A program made the position numbers and the translations under genes. DNA of 64,000 bases from Astrothelium macrocarpum (taxonomy: Eukaryota > Ascomycota > Dothideomycetes > Trypetheliales > Trypetheliaceae), in the NCBI GenBank assembly GCA_021030915.1, contig JAGEMR010000019.1, positions 186,001 through 250,000 on the forward strand, read 5' to 3'. How positions within the stretch are numbered: the stretch's first letter is position 1; every line of letters begins with the position of its first letter. The notes beneath the pieces are model-generated. The model saw nothing but the letters and a program-made list of their open reading frames with translations. It had not been told where the DNA came from and did not search any database. Below, one piece after another: positions 11,690 to 24,058 of this stretch.

Positions 11690-12439
11690 ATTTAACGCTA
11701 TTCACAAGGCATGCATAATTTCACAAGACCTAGATTAGAAAGTTAAAGCAGCGAGCATGAGAATGATTAGATACGGCAAGAATGATGACATGAACAGTGA
11801 CTTTGGTGTTCGGAAGAGCTTTGAGACGAACCATCAGCTCATAAATTCGTAAGACAGTGCTGGTAATGGCCAGAAATCAGACCGGTCTAATTGCACCTAC
11901 GCTATCACAACCAATTTCACAATCTTAAAGAACCGCCGTCTCCTGGCCTCAAGAAAAACCAGTGGAAGTGACGCATAACCTCACGTTTATGGACTACCTC
12001 GGAGCTTCTGCACTCACTTGGTCCATATTCTCACATGATATACAACTCAGACATCGGGAAAATGGCCTTTTCAGCAACATGTTTTTATTTCCACCAATTT
12101 CACCCACGTCTCTGGCTGATTCTTTCGTAGAATGTCTGCAGTCGCTTAGAGATAGAGCAGCGCTGTCGATGATTTGGAACGTGTCCATTATCTTCGTGAC
12201 ATTCAACATTAAGCAATCCATTAAACGATTTCTATACAAGGGTAGGAATAGATCATATGCTTCCATACATCAAAACGCCGTTTGAAAAGGGCCGCAGGAG
12301 CTCAATACGCTAAACCGTCTTCCGCGTCCTTTTGCGCGTTCAATTGCTTATACTCCTGAGACTTCTCGGTCATGTAAGGCGGCCTATTCGGGATGTATTA
12401 GCAGATGCCGACTGTCCTGTAACCTTCCCACCTCTCACC
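11690..12439. other. Convergent 3' spacer
   Basis: Region between the membrane protein and the convergent gene at 12440-13310. A 107-codon open frame on the plus strand at 11962 has no signal for function and a competing frame on the other strand; it was not called. Confidence 0.4.
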
Positions 12440-13310
12440 TTACCTAAACCAATTTCTCAGGCCTACAATTGCTGCGGTTCCTACAGCATAGGCGCCTAAA
12501 AGTGCACTCCATCCCCAATCCGAGCCAATCCCACCTTTTGCAGCCCATTGGGCCTGACCGACGGATAAGGCGATTAAATCGTAAACCAGACAGCCTCCAA
12601 AGATCCAGTCCGTGCTCGGTGCCATTGCAAGAGCGCCAAATGCTAAGCCTGTCGCCACTTTAACCGTCGTGGTAGGGGCCTGGTCGACAAAATATGCCAC
12701 AGAGGTGTTATGGAGGAGGTCGAGGACGCCAATACCAGCGAAGGTCTTAGCGACGACATGAGTGAGAAAACTGGCAGGGGAACGGGTGTCCATAGGTTGA
12801 GGGAGTCTAGTGAAGATGTAGAAGAGTTGTGAGAGGCTGTTCACAATGACGAAGATATTGGAGAGTTCAAGGCGGCTGGAGTTCCAGAAAAACATCCATG
12901 CTGAAAATGCGTTAGTGCGTGCGATCGCTATTATGGATATAGGTCGCGTGGAAGATGAGTCGAAGAAGATGTAGGGAAAGAAAAGAGATAAAAAGAGACG
13001 TACTTCCGATACAGACATTCCCCAGCACATACCACGGCACATAGTCTGTGATCATCTTGGCTTCTTCCTCCTCTTTACCCCCCTTCCGCGGATCTAGTTT
13101 CCAAAGTCGATACAACCATGCGAGTTGGAAGAGTTGTTGTGGGAAGAAGAAGCCGGCAATGAAAAAGGGTTGTGGAGACCAGAAGGCGAGGTTTGCGTCA
13201 TGGACATCTTTCATGGAGGGGGAGCTGAAAATGCCGTACTGTTGCAAGGCGAAGTCGTAGAGAAAGGAGGCCGGCGCAAGATAGCGCGCCGTGCTGTGGG
13301 ATACACCCAT
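12440..13310 (-). CDS. Small multi-spanning fungal membrane protein, unknown function
   Basis: Two exons: 13310-13004 and 12900-12440, joined across a 103-nt intron (12901-13003; GTACGT donor, CACTAAC branch, TTTTCAG acceptor), giving 255 residues. Splicing joins NVCIG to WMFFWNSSRLELSN without a break. Hydrophobic segments occur at about residues 45-65 (QPFFIAGFFFPQQLFQLAWL), 90-110 and in the second exon (LAFGALAMAP, WGWSALLGAYAVGTAAIVGL). It is a conserved-looking fungal integral membrane protein, but I do not recognise a named family. Start at MGVSHSTARYL is the first Met in frame. Confidence 0.7.
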
Positions 13311-14968
13311 GGCCAGGTGAGATGTAAATTGCGTGTTGTGGCACTATACTATAGGGACGAAGCTGACAGTAGTATGAAGAACAGGAGCGGTTAGAGAAAG
13401 GTTGTGAGATTGGAATGAGATCAAATAATAATGATTAGTGAGGGAGGATGCAAGGAACCTTGAGGAAATTGAGCCATAAGCTGAATATTAAATGAATGAA
13501 ACATGAACGAAATTAGGAACAGCTACGTATTAGACTAGAGCCAAGATATGGGAAGGCGATTCTTCAAAATCCGATCTTAACATGTCGATTCGATTGATCG
13601 GATTGTGATGCGCGTCACTGCAACCATTCCGTCGATCTTGCGTCGGTCCGTCGGCCCAATTTCTCTTCCGTGCCGATCACCTTAGAATAGGTATTGCGCC
13701 CTTGCAAGAGAATATGATATATTCATAAACCGTGAATTGTTTTCGTCTCTATTGGCTACCGCAGATTCTCCCTGGTGGTCAATGAATAGTATATTCGGAT
13801 CCTTCAATTCGTGAGGGCTATCCTTAACTCACAGTCACTCACTATTGCAGGCAAGACCGTCGGATGCCCATCGGTGACTTGTAAATCAATGTAGACGGGT
13901 CTGTCACCTCTTTGCTAATGTACCGGAACATTCGGAATAAAACAGACTTGAAGTTGAGTGTTTGGACTATGAGGTGAAACTCTTGTTCTATTGCTTCAAA
14001 AGAGTAGGCGTCCGACATCCGTCCCTGGTAGTTGGACGCGTCTCTCACGTCCAATTATATCAGCGCACAAACGCTTGGTATACACAGTGAGTAAGCCTTT
14101 GCGGTTGAGATCCAAATTGAAGAGATTGTACTCAGCGTGAACCAATATGTATCGGAACTCGCCTAGCTATCGACTATGGCAACTCTGGAATTTTCCAAGC
14201 TGGAGGCCTTCTTATTTGGTATTAACAATTTCTTGTGCGCTTCAGAAACATGGGCATACCAGCACTCTCGCACTGGACAATATGCCGGGAACATTGGACA
14301 GCCAAGTGGAATCTTTGTACATGCCACTTACACTACACTGGGGAGCACGAAGCAACTGACTCAGTGACAAGATGACTATGAGAGGGTGGTCTCGACAATG
14401 ATTCCTGTAGGGTATGCCAACCGAATCGACTTGTTATTTTGCTTCAATTGAGATGAGGTTTGCTGTGGTTAATGACTTCTTCAGATTCAAAGGACAAAAG
14501 GAGAATCAAGACCGAAGATTAGCCAGACGATGGCAAGGGCCGGCTGTGGCATTTCGTCACTGAGCAGTAGCCCGCACAACCTGTTCCTCTGCCTTACCTA
14601 CACCCTTTCCCTCTATCTCTACACTCGCACACATCACTAAATCCTCTTGCTATCTTTCGTGCCCGAAAAGCTGTTCATTAGGGACATTAATATCGGCTCT
14701 GGGTCTGTTGAAGCTCAAACTGTCACTCAACCTGCCACCGGTCGCCGCTCAAGCTTGAGCTAGACCAGCCACAATTGCTCCGTTTGCAAGCGTGACGAAG
14801 ACGCAGTGCCAACATATTTAGAGCCTTCCACTCTTCTCAATCCCGTACTGTGTCTTCTACGCCTCTTGCTGAAGCCTCCCTACCACACTACATACCCTTC
14901 AATCTTGCTGTCTGTCACTCTCCCCTTTAGGACCAGTGCGACCATCACTCCTACGCCTGCTTCCAAGG
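13311..14968. other. Divergent upstream region of the membrane protein and Pom33 genes
   Basis: Contains the promoters of two divergent genes. 14560-14960 is pyrimidine-rich (repeated CT and CCT runs), typical of fungal promoter and 5' UTR sequence. Short open frames at 13842-14367 lack any recognisable domain. Confidence 0.45.
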
Positions 14969-15025
14969 GTATGTTTGCTGAATACTACACCGCCATATGT
15001 TTTGAGCTAATCTTGAATTCTCTAG
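14969..15025 (+). other. Probable 5' UTR intron of the Pom33-like gene
   Basis: Begins GTATGT, has GCTAATC as a likely branch site, and ends TCTCTAG, 37 bases before the ATG at 15063. The 57-nt length matches the coding introns nearby. Inference from splice signals only. Confidence 0.5.
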
Positions 15026-15062
15026 CTACGGTATCAGGCAAATCATAATATTCTGTCAGGAA

Positions 15063-16023
15063 ATGGCACCACCACCACCAGCAAACAGGCCCATGGGCGA
15101 ACGGCTCATGGCTGTTGCCCAGACCCTTCAATTTGCGTGGTTTTGTGGACACCTGACATTGATACTATGTGTCACTCGTTATTCCTTCTCTTACTTTCTC
15201 ATGAGATACTATAGCCGTTGGGCGCAATTCAGCTATCGTACCGCCTTTATCGCGGCAGCTGCAACCTATGGGATCGTTGTCTTTAAAGCTTATCGAGCTC
15301 GAATGAAGAGCGGGAAGGCTCAAGGAGGTCTTGGTGGAGCGCTGCAATTGGCATCTGATGAGAATGTCCAATACCTGAGTAAGTTGTCAAGCTCATGCGT
15401 ATTGCCAGCGCCATCCGACCCCAAATCATTCGCCTGCGCTTCATTCATGGAGCAGTCCAGATACTAAATTTCTTCATCTAGTCATGGCGCTTACCTGGCT
15501 CTTCTCTCGGCAAATTCCCCTCGCGCTTCTTCCATTCGCCGTTTACTCCGTTTTCCACGTCCTAACCTACGCCCGCTCCACTCTTCTTCCCATTCTTCAA
15601 CCACCCCCTCAATCCTCGTCTCCCTCTCAGAAACCGCCACCCAGTGGTATTTCAGAGTTTATTGGCAAATTCGTAAAGGGCTACTACGATAGCAGCATGA
15701 CCCTCGTTGCCGTACTTGAAATCCTCCTTTTTTTCCGTATCCTTGGTTCTGTCCTCATCTTGCAGAAAGGAGCATTTTTGTTACTCATCACCTACACCGT
15801 ATTTTTGAGGGCTCGATATGCTCAAAGCACCTTCGTGCAGCAAGTTTTCACACAAGCCGGTAATAGAATCGACGTCTACGCTGCTGATCAACGGACACCT
15901 CCGATAGCTCGTCAAGTATGGGAGCAGGTGAAGGGTTTGCTCCACCAAGCTGTCGAGATGACCGATCTGAAGAGATACGCGCAGGGTCCACAGCAGTCGA
16001 GTGGGCCAAAGAAGGCACAGTAA
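15063..16023 (+). CDS. Pom33/Tts1 (TMEM33) family nuclear-pore/ER membrane protein
   Basis: Two exons: 15063-15378 and 15482-16023, with an intron of 103 nt (GTAAGT ... TCTAG), giving 285 residues. Hydrophobic segments fit the TMEM33/Pom33 fold: LQFAWFCGHLTLILCV near residue 20, YRTAFIAAAATYGIVVF, the post-intron IMALTWLFSRQIPLALLPFA with YSVFHVLTYAR, then MTLVAVLEILLFFRILG and an amphipathic C-terminal part. In yeasts the family works at the nuclear envelope and in shaping ER tubules and in pore distribution. The junction YL|IMALTW restores the conserved segment, supporting the intron. The C-terminal tail is short and basic. Convergent with the SulP gene. Confidence 0.87.
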
Positions 16024-16571
16024 AAGCCACACCACACGCACTCTTCCAGAACAACGGCCAGCAGCGGACTAGAAAGGTATGAGGAAACAAACACAATATG
16101 CTTGGAGAGGGACAGAGAGAGAGGGAGCCGTGAAATTGAATGCGCCTAGCGTATCAAAATTCCGGAGAGCGCTACTGTTTACCGCGAGAGGGAAATGTAT
16201 TCGATGCGAAGAGGAGTAAAATTTGATTTGGCGAAAGGACGAAGAGAATAAGATTTGCTGCTCTTTCAAGCATGGTGGTTATACCATTTATTTCACGACA
16301 GCCTTCGAGGCGTAGCGGTTTTGATACGAAGGATTTGCAAATTTCCTACTTCAGCTTTTTGGCTGTACATCAAAGTATTGCTCGGACCTAAATAATCTTC
16401 ACGTTATTCCAGAAATGCCTAGATCTTCAACATGCAAGCATGAACACGGTAACAATTTTTGCAAACGCGACTAACGACCTTCACCGGTCACGAGCCACTG
16501 CTTGAACTCCACGCTATGCAACTCGAACACGCACGTCACTCCTTTCCCAAATCCCAATCCCGCAGATACCT
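16024..16571. other. Convergent 3' spacer, Pom33-like / SulP
   Basis: Non-coding region between two 3' ends. No recognisable gene. Confidence 0.45.
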
Positions 16572-19481
16572 TCACCACCCTACCTCTTCACCCTCCGCAA
16601 ACACTCTCCTCCTCTCCTCCGCCTCCGCAGCATCAATCGCCTCCTCCACGCCATTCACAAAGTGCCGTTCCCCGCCAACACACGCCACAATGCCCGAACT
16701 CACAAACAGCTCCCACACCTGGCCATCCGCCTTCAGCTCGCCCTCCTGCCACGCCACGCCCGGCATGCGGCAAAACCACACGCCCACGCCCCTCTCCACG
16801 TACCCGGCCACGACGTCCCGCAGCACTTGCGCGCCCGCGCCGTCGAGGCTCGTCACGCCGTGCACGTCGAACACGATGCACCGGTTCTGCGCGGCCGCGC
16901 GGATCCGCGGCAGCGCTGGGTGTGCCGACGGCGTGCCGTGCGCTTCGAGCCGGTCGAGGCGTGCGCGTAGCGAGCCCGTGTTGGCGAAGAAGAGCGGCTC
17001 GGGGATCTTGATGATGAGCGTGCCGGTGATAAATTCCAGGGCGTGCGGGGTAAGGCTGTCGGAGTCGTTGGGCGGGAATTGCGGAGGCGAGGTGGAGGAG
17101 GAGTGGTGGTTATTTGGTGGGGAGGTCGTGGTGTTGAGGGCGTCCATGGGGTTGATTTCGTGGGGACCTGTGATGGGCGTTCCCGGGTGGGTGTCGTAGA
17201 GCGTGGGCGCCGTGCTGCCTTGGCGGAGGTGTTGTTCGTGGGCCTGGGAAGAGTGATGGTGCAAGCCGTGGTTTTGCATGCCGCGCCATGTCTCAGCATT
17301 TTCGAAGCGGCCGCGGGTGCCTGGGACGCGTCCGAGGATTTGGATGCGCGGGCGAGTAGAGTGGCGAACGAGACGGAGGAGGGAGAGGCCAATGCCGACG
17401 GCGATGCCGGCTTTGAGATCGAAGAAGAAGGTGACGAGGAAGATGATGAACATGAGAGAGAGTTCTTGAAGGCCGCGAATGCGGATGAAAAAGAGTAGAT
17501 CGTGAGGAATTTCTTCGAGAAGGGACCATGCAACAACAGAAATCATAGCAGATAGGACACCTTTCTACTCAGCTGTCAGCATACCGGGTTTGAGATGCGG
17601 GATGGATTGAGAAAAGGATGCTCACTGGGATATAGTAGAAATACGGCAAAAGAAACAAAACACAGATGATAGCGATGATGCTCAAAAACACACTGCTCAT
17701 TGGTGTCAAGCCGCCAGTGCTGACATTGACCTTGCTTCTTCCATATCCCCCAAATGCAGGCAATGCCATAAAACATCCACCCACAACGTTTGCAACTCCC
17801 AGAGCCACAAGCTCCCGATTCGCGCTCAATGTGATATTCTTCAGTCCCTTGTCCTCATCGCCTCCGCCTGCGCTTAAGCTCTTTGCTGCAACACTGCTCT
17901 CAAAAAACCCGAGCAGGGCAATTAGGAATGCAGTGCTAAATGCGTCAGCAGTCTTTGTCAAACTGGTCCAGTCAAAGGGAAAGTCGAATTTGAAAGGTGA
18001 ACCTTTGGCTTCAATGGAGCCCATAATCTCGAGGCCCTTGTTTGCCCAATCAAATTTCCATGCAAACACTGCGCTCAGCACCACAACAATAAATCTGTCT
18101 GGCACATATGCAACCCAACGCATTCGTGTCTGTAATCGACGCTTGACTTCTCTGAGAACCATGATGATTGCAAAGCTCCCAAATGACACTGCACAAGTGA
18201 GTCCATGAGCTCGACCGAGGTTTTGGAAGAGAAAGATGATCTTATCCAAACTGCTCCCGTGAGCTGCACCACCTGGATCATGCGCGGCGAGATTCACCAG
18301 CCCGGTCTCTGGAATCAGCTGATCGATCATGATGACAATGCCGATGGCAGAAATGAAACCGCGGAGGAAAGGTCGACTCAGCACGTTATCCAAAAATCCC
18401 AATCTTGCTATGCCTGCGGCCAAGATTATGGCTCCAGCCAAGCCCGTGATTGTGCCCGCAATCTGCGCATTTCGATATTCATTGTCATCCCGATGCCTTC
18501 CCCTGTTGATATTTTCTCGCACTACTTGTCCGGTAAGCAAGGAACCTGCGGCTTCAGGCCCGACAACCATGAGCGGACAAGTCCCGAAGATGGCGTAAAC
18601 GATAGGGTTGAAGACGAAGGCGTAGAGACCGTTGATTGGGGGAATATGGCCGAGATTGGAGGCATATGAGAGGGACATGGGAATGTAGAAAGAGGCCATT
18701 GTGAGTGCAGCAACGAGATCGCCCTCAAGATAGGACCATTTATACTGGCGAATCCAATTGGCGATTGGTATGTAATAGAATATGTACCTATTCGCCTTAA
18801 GCTTAGGGAGCTATCCCATCTGTGACAAAAAGGGAAACAAACATACATCATCCGTGAGTGCTTCACCCCGTGTCTCTTCGCCAGATATTGGGTCGCAGTT
18901 GGCTTGTGATGCCGTTGTCCCCCTAGTAATCCGTCTGTTACTGCATCGCCCAAGGTGTCATGTACCGCATCCCGCTCATCCGCCAGAGTATCAGCTGTTC
19001 GAATACCACCAAAGCCATTGGGAGACATCGCGCCAGTTGAGCTAGCATGATGTTTAAGGGATTGAGGTCGAGAGCTTCGAGGGCTAGCTTCAGTACCATA
19101 TGCAGTTTGTTGCTCTGGTGTCTTGTTACCCAACAGTCTCGTCCGCACATTCGGCTCAGAAGATTCATGAGTGTGGCCCGAGGGTCTCGTTGGAGAGGCA
19201 TCTGGTGCCTGTGAGCTCTTCCTCTGTCCCTCATCGGTATGCTTTGGGCTTTGAGTCCCATTTCTAGGCCCTTGCTCTTTTCTTGGCGCCTGATTCTCGT
19301 GTCTCTCAACCATTGTATCTTCGGGCGAGCTTCCCGGATAGTGCGGCGTTCTCAACTTGCTTGGGGTTACCGGTACATGCTGAATGGATTTTGGCGATGT
19401 GATGGAAGCATCTTGAGGCACTTGTCCATGCTGTTGCACTTGTTGCAGCGCAGGTGGCTGTCCTCGCCGACTCTGCGACAT
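16572..19481 (-). CDS. SulP-family anion (sulfate-type) transporter with STAS domain
   Basis: Three exons: 19481-18847, 18787-17626 and 17564-16572, with introns 18788-18846 (GTATGT ... GAATAG) and 17565-17625 (GTGAGC ... GAGTAG). The product is 929 residues. Residues 1-210 are a polar, Pro/Ser/Gln-rich cytosolic tail. The transporter core follows (YKWSYLEGDLVAALTMASFY; YIPMSLSYASNLGHIPPING; FGTCPLMVVGPEAA; GFFESSVAAKSLSA; the GGCFMALPAFGGYGRSKVN region) and ends near residue 660. A C-terminal STAS domain lies at about 775-910 (GTLIIKIPEPLFFANTG ... CIVFDVHGVTSLDGAGAQVL), with a long His/Ser/Pro-rich linker before it. The architecture matches fungal SulP proteins; sulfate is the family's usual substrate but another oxyanion is possible. 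Membrane location (plasma or vacuolar) cannot be told. Confidence 0.92.
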
Positions 19482-20360
19482 GTGCTGAAATGTTATCGGT
19501 GGCAGTTTGCCGAATGGCAGAAGTTGCGTGCGTCCGGCAACATGGATTTAGGTTGCAGAGTACAGAGTACCCGATCCTTTAGGAACAGACAGACCCTATG
19601 ATGTTATTCCCTAGGGCAAAAAAGGCCGGCCCAAACTCCAACGGCTTTTTTTTTTTTTTTCCTTTTTTCTTTCTTTTTTTTGTATACCTTACACAATAAA
19701 TGGGATGATAACTTGACCTCGAAACAAGATTCATTCGTGCTCCTTACTTCTCCGCTCAACAGAATAGATTAAAGAGCAAAAAAACGGATCTCTGACATCA
19801 TTTCTAGCTATCAGAAGCTCGAGGCCCCGTGTTCAGAGACGCTCCAGTAAATTATAAAGCCTACCAAAATTAAAAGCCTCCTAAAATGTGCATCATGAAT
19901 GTAAACTCTTCTTACGTTCGGCATCTCGTCTCAAAACCGCTGTTGAATTACTACTCGTTCTTGTCTAATCGTTTTCTTACGTGTCCAATGAAGACCTAAT
20001 CCACCACTTTAGTAGCATCGCCACACAAAATGATCCAGAACTGTACCATAACTAGTAGCATCCTCGTATTGTTGAAATAATGACTTGTGCGGGTAGACGA
20101 AGCTACTAGAAAAATCTCAACGTTAGAGAACACTGAAGCACATCGAGATAGGTATATTATGACTGGGCTGTTATCTCTACCATGTACCAGTGGATTTGTG
20201 CTTCCATGTGGCTCTTATCCCTTCCTTTAACACTATAGCAGTCATCTTCCGCCTGAGATTAAGGTATGGAGTTTATCTATGGGCCTGTGCCACGCTAATG
20301 CGTACATATTCCATTCAGCATACGCTAACAAAATGCGTCTAAGTCGTGATCTTACAACTA
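19482..20360. other. Intergenic region upstream of SulP and downstream of the HET gene
   Basis: Promoter side of the SulP gene and 3' side of the HET gene. It includes the poly-T tract at 19646-19681. No open frame with protein features. Confidence 0.45.
19646..19681. repeat. Poly(T)/pyrimidine tract
   Basis: Thirty-six consecutive pyrimidines, almost all T with a few C, about 165 bp upstream of the SulP start. On the SulP (minus) strand it is a poly-purine A tract, as common in nucleosome-depleted fungal promoters. Confidence 0.6.
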
Positions 20361-22397
20361 TCACACTAATTCAAGGCTTCGCCTTTCGGCGCTGTCAAAC
20401 CAAGCATGAAGAGACTTTAATGGCCCCTCCAAAGCTATCCCAATTCTCTCATAGGCGCGTGGATGCTGTGAGGATTGCCTAAGAATTAAGACTATGGGAT
20501 ATTTTTGGGAAGATTTGGTGAGTAGAAGCAGACAAATAATTCTTTGGCCATTTGTCAACTGAGATTCCATGATATCGGGCTCACTACGTTGCGTGGCATC
20601 TAGCGGATACTGTGCAACATCTAACATGAATGGCACCAATTTTCCATCAAAGGAATAAGCGGCAAATGATTCATTAGGTCTCAAACCATCAAACCAATCT
20701 AGCATGAGGTCTGCTTCAATGATTTGACCCGTGAGCTCAATAGAACCAAAGGTGACCTCACCAACTGATCCCTCGGGCTGAGTTTTTGCAGAAAAAATCA
20801 TCACGGCTGCTTCGAGCTCCGTGCTAGGACCTTCATACGAAACTGGCCCATCTATAGATGCCCATGACCATGAGGGTTTGGCAATTCTTTTGACATATTG
20901 ATTACATCTCATACTTTTCCAATGCAGATGAAAGGCAAGATCATACGACCATAGTCCGGCAAGGTAAGATCCCAGATTTTTACTCTGGAATTGAGCGGCT
21001 ACTCCAGAAAGAGCGGGCAATCGGTCCGATTTTTTGGTCATGTTGCGCCAAGAAAACGACTCGACTGTGTCATGCCATAAATCTATCACTTGCTCATCTC
21101 CCAATTTCATGCCATTGAAAATTGAGTTGTAGGCTGCCAACGGAGATTGGACTGGGGCAGCGGAAGAACCAACGAACCTAAAGCGCTGCATGAAAGCATC
21201 AAATTCGCTTCCGCCGCATTCGCACCATATTGCATTGGAACACTCCCAGATCATCTCCTCGGCCGTAAAGTGCACTGTCCGTATAGCTAGCAGACGTTCT
21301 TGGAAGCACCAGGCTCTTGAAAGCACCGGCATTTCAACATTGACCTCCATGTTTTGTTTTAGAGTATCCACAATGGCACCGTGTCGGAGCTGTTCACGTA
21401 CACGAAGCGGTATCATGCGTCCGTTAATGGAGAAGGGTAGAAGATGCTCTTTTATGGACGCTCGCCGTGCATCTCTCTCCTGGACGGATGCACTGCTGGG
21501 ATTCGTTTGTTCAGAATCGGAGGATAGGAAACCGCTATGCGACTCCTTTCCAAAGGTGACGCAGATGACAAAGATGGCATGCTTGAAAACGTGATTCATC
21601 TTTGCACTCTCAATTTCCCAATCAATTTGATCGTCTTGGAGAATACAAAGTGCATCTATCCAGATATACTGCACACCAAGAGCTCTCACAAGTGCAATGG
21701 CATCTTGGAATGTTCGTGGCAGAGTTGCGACGCTGATACATCGTTTGTCCTGGACCAAGGTGGACCCAGTTACTCGACGGAATGGTCTTGTGCCCCAACA
21801 ATAACTGAGGGCTACATATGAAGCACGCCCCTGTAAATTCTCTACTAGATAAGGATCAGTGAATCCTGTACCTAGCTTGGTCCCGATGTAGAGCAGGCGC
21901 TTCGGCCATATACTCACATCAAGCTTGGGGCAATCGTTATGATTAGCTGTGCACATGTCCAAACAGCTCTGGATGAAGGTCGCGGCTTGCTTGCAGTTGA
22001 GGACTGGTTCGATCTGGTTTGCTGTTCCAATCACAAAATCCACACTTGTCTTTCCTACACTTTTATCTGTGAATAGCTCAATCATCGGTTTTGAGCGTAT
22101 GTTGTTTGGATTGTCCCATTTGACACGTAAAGCACTTCCGAGCTTTGAACTGGCATCTATACGACATGGATTGCCGTAGAGGGAGCCTTCTGCTAAGACA
22201 GAGACATCGTCATAGAGATTGACACTTTGCACAAGCAGACTGCACGTGCAGCATCCTCGATCAGCTGACAATTGTACGTCAGTTGCTTTTGCTGACATGG
22301 TAAATGTCTCGTCCTTGTCCGAGTCCGAATCCCCAGGCCATTGACGCAGTACGCTAAACCTCAGATTCCCGCACGTCTTGCAATATTCATGTGTCAT
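20361..22397 (-). CDS. HET-domain (heterokaryon incompatibility) protein
   Basis: Single-exon 678-residue protein. The N-terminus has a Cys-rich segment (YCKTCGNLRF, then GCCTCSLL), common in this class. The HET domain begins near residue 190 with YVALSYCWG and continues with LPRTFQDAIALVRALGVQYIWIDALCILQDD, the three conserved blocks of the family. The rest resembles the variable C-terminal region, with AWCFQERLLAIRTVHF and PSWSWASIDG, both usual in HET proteins. Members trigger cell death on contact between incompatible strains, though most paralogues are untested. It is complete here, with no frameshift. It lies in the gene-rich part but close to the decayed region. Confidence 0.93.
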   Translation of the reverse strand: MTHEYCKTCGNLRFSVLRQWPGDSDSDKDETFTMSAKATDVQLSADRGCCTCSLLVQSVNLYDDVSVLAEGSLYGNPCRIDASSKLGSALRVKWDNPNNIRSKPMIELFTDKSVGKTSVDFVIGTANQIEPVLNCKQAATFIQSCLDMCTANHNDCPKLDVSIWPKRLLYIGTKLGTGFTDPYLVENLQGRASYVALSYCWGTRPFRRVTGSTLVQDKRCISVATLPRTFQDAIALVRALGVQYIWIDALCILQDDQIDWEIESAKMNHVFKHAIFVICVTFGKESHSGFLSSDSEQTNPSSASVQERDARRASIKEHLLPFSINGRMIPLRVREQLRHGAIVDTLKQNMEVNVEMPVLSRAWCFQERLLAIRTVHFTAEEMIWECSNAIWCECGGSEFDAFMQRFRFVGSSAAPVQSPLAAYNSIFNGMKLGDEQVIDLWHDTVESFSWRNMTKKSDRLPALSGVAAQFQSKNLGSYLAGLWSYDLAFHLHWKSMRCNQYVKRIAKPSWSWASIDGPVSYEGPSTELEAAVMIFSAKTQPEGSVGEVTFGSIELTGQIIEADLMLDWFDGLRPNESFAAYSFDGKLVPFMLDVAQYPLDATQRSEPDIMESQLTNGQRIICLLLLTKSSQKYPIVLILRQSSQHPRAYERIGIALEGPLKSLHAWFDSAERRSLELV

Positions 22398-24058
22398 ATT
22401 GCCGAACTTGGACCCGATGAAAATAATGTCTTTCGAACCGGGGGAAAAGCTACAAAGGAATTGCGAAGAGGACTATTTTAAAGTGGCGAGTCTCTAGAGG
22501 AAGTGCTCAACACCAAGCCTTCTCATCCACCATCTGCAAGACATCCTTCGGGCCTTACTACGCTAGTACGGTAAAGTTGTGATCTGTTACGCTTGGTACA
22601 TCCGTAAGGTAGTGATCTTGACCTCGTGGGCATACATGGGATCACAAAAACAAATTTGAGAAACCTCGTACGGTCCGTGCTTTCTCCCCGCTAACCATAG
22701 TCATGTTGTGCCTGCTAAAAGTTAGCCCCGACATCACGACTCCATTGCTGGTTATGGCCAAAAATTCTCGTGCATGTACTGACCTCGTGGCTTGGCTTAA
22801 TATGTGTGGGAAGACGACCTCTTTTCTCACAGTGGCTGTATTTGGACTTCTTAATCCACGCTTTGCTGTTCTTACTAAGAAAACATGGGTAGGAACACTG
22901 GGAGTTGAAGGAACAATGGGGGGATCCTGTCACAAAGTCGGGAATTCGAGCCTGTGCAAGGCTTGGGAAAAAAAAAGACATGGGGGTGGGGGCGTTTGGA
23001 CGAATGATGGCCGGTGTCTTGTTTTGATCCAGGAACGTCCGGGGTCCATGCTGCGGCTGCTGCCGGAGCGGACGGCGGATTGGGGGCGCTACCTTCGTCT
23101 GATTTTCCATCACCGCGACGACAAGTCGAAGAGGAAAGTACCAGGTAAGTGTGCCAACTACGACATGGCAAATCTATGGAAAAGCAAGAAAGTCGATACA
23201 AGAACTTGGAAGGGAAATTGCGTTTACCCACTGATGAGATGGCAATCTTATCAAACACCCTTGCTCTTTGCGCCAGGGAGCCCGCTTCCAATTTCACGAT
23301 AAAGGCTGACGCTCGCGAACCTGTTATCTGCGTGCCACAAACACACCGATTGGTGGGACGGGGCTTATGGAGAGTTTGTCGGTCGAGATGAATTTCGATG
23401 AGAACGCAATAACTTTTGGATTTAAAGAAAGTGTTCCGAGTCAGGAAACATGGTTAAAGTTTCCCTTCCAGCTGCAGGCCCATCAAGAACTGGCTTCACA
23501 ATGTTCAACGGCACGGACAAAGCTAAGCGGCAATCCCTGATCATGTGGGGCCGGTAACTTTGGACAGCATGCCACTGATCAGCCTGCTTGCTGTTCAAGC
23601 ACAGGGATGAGTGAACGTCTGTTGATAGGCAATGTGTACGAAAAGCAAGAGTCGCGTCATCCTTTCCCAAAGAAAGTCTGCATTCCTCGCATCCTTCCCC
23701 AGCCTCCCCACTCTTTCCACTGACTTCATGTGGGCACTTCAATCGTCGCTGTCGTTACCGGAAACGCCGAAATCTTTGCTGACTTCCCGTTGAGATCCAT
23801 CACTTGCGAATCCAGCAACAGCTTCAACGCGCGTTATGTGATAACTTGGATACCTTGAACCGCAGCTTCCCTTGGGCCTCTGCCAAATGCTGGGGAATTT
23901 CGGCTTGCGCGATTCTTTTACAACTCCATTCTTCCATTTTGGGGATCCTTGATTAGCCTCTCGCTACCAAAGACGTTCACGCTTCTTTCGTTGTATCCAT
24001 GGGAACACTGAAGGCTCTAGTGAACGGCAGGACCGTTCCGTAGCCTCAATCGCCCTCA
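22398..24058. other. Divergent intergenic region, HET / Kre6-like
   Basis: About 1.66 kb shared upstream region. An open frame of 199 codons at 22703-23302 and frames opposite it have no domain, have biased low-complexity stretches and were not called. No repeats recognised. Confidence 0.4.

Noticed and set aside
22703..23302. 199-codon open frame in the HET/Kre6 intergenic region
   Set aside because: No domain, strong low-complexity runs, and frames of similar length exist on the opposite strand over the same bases.
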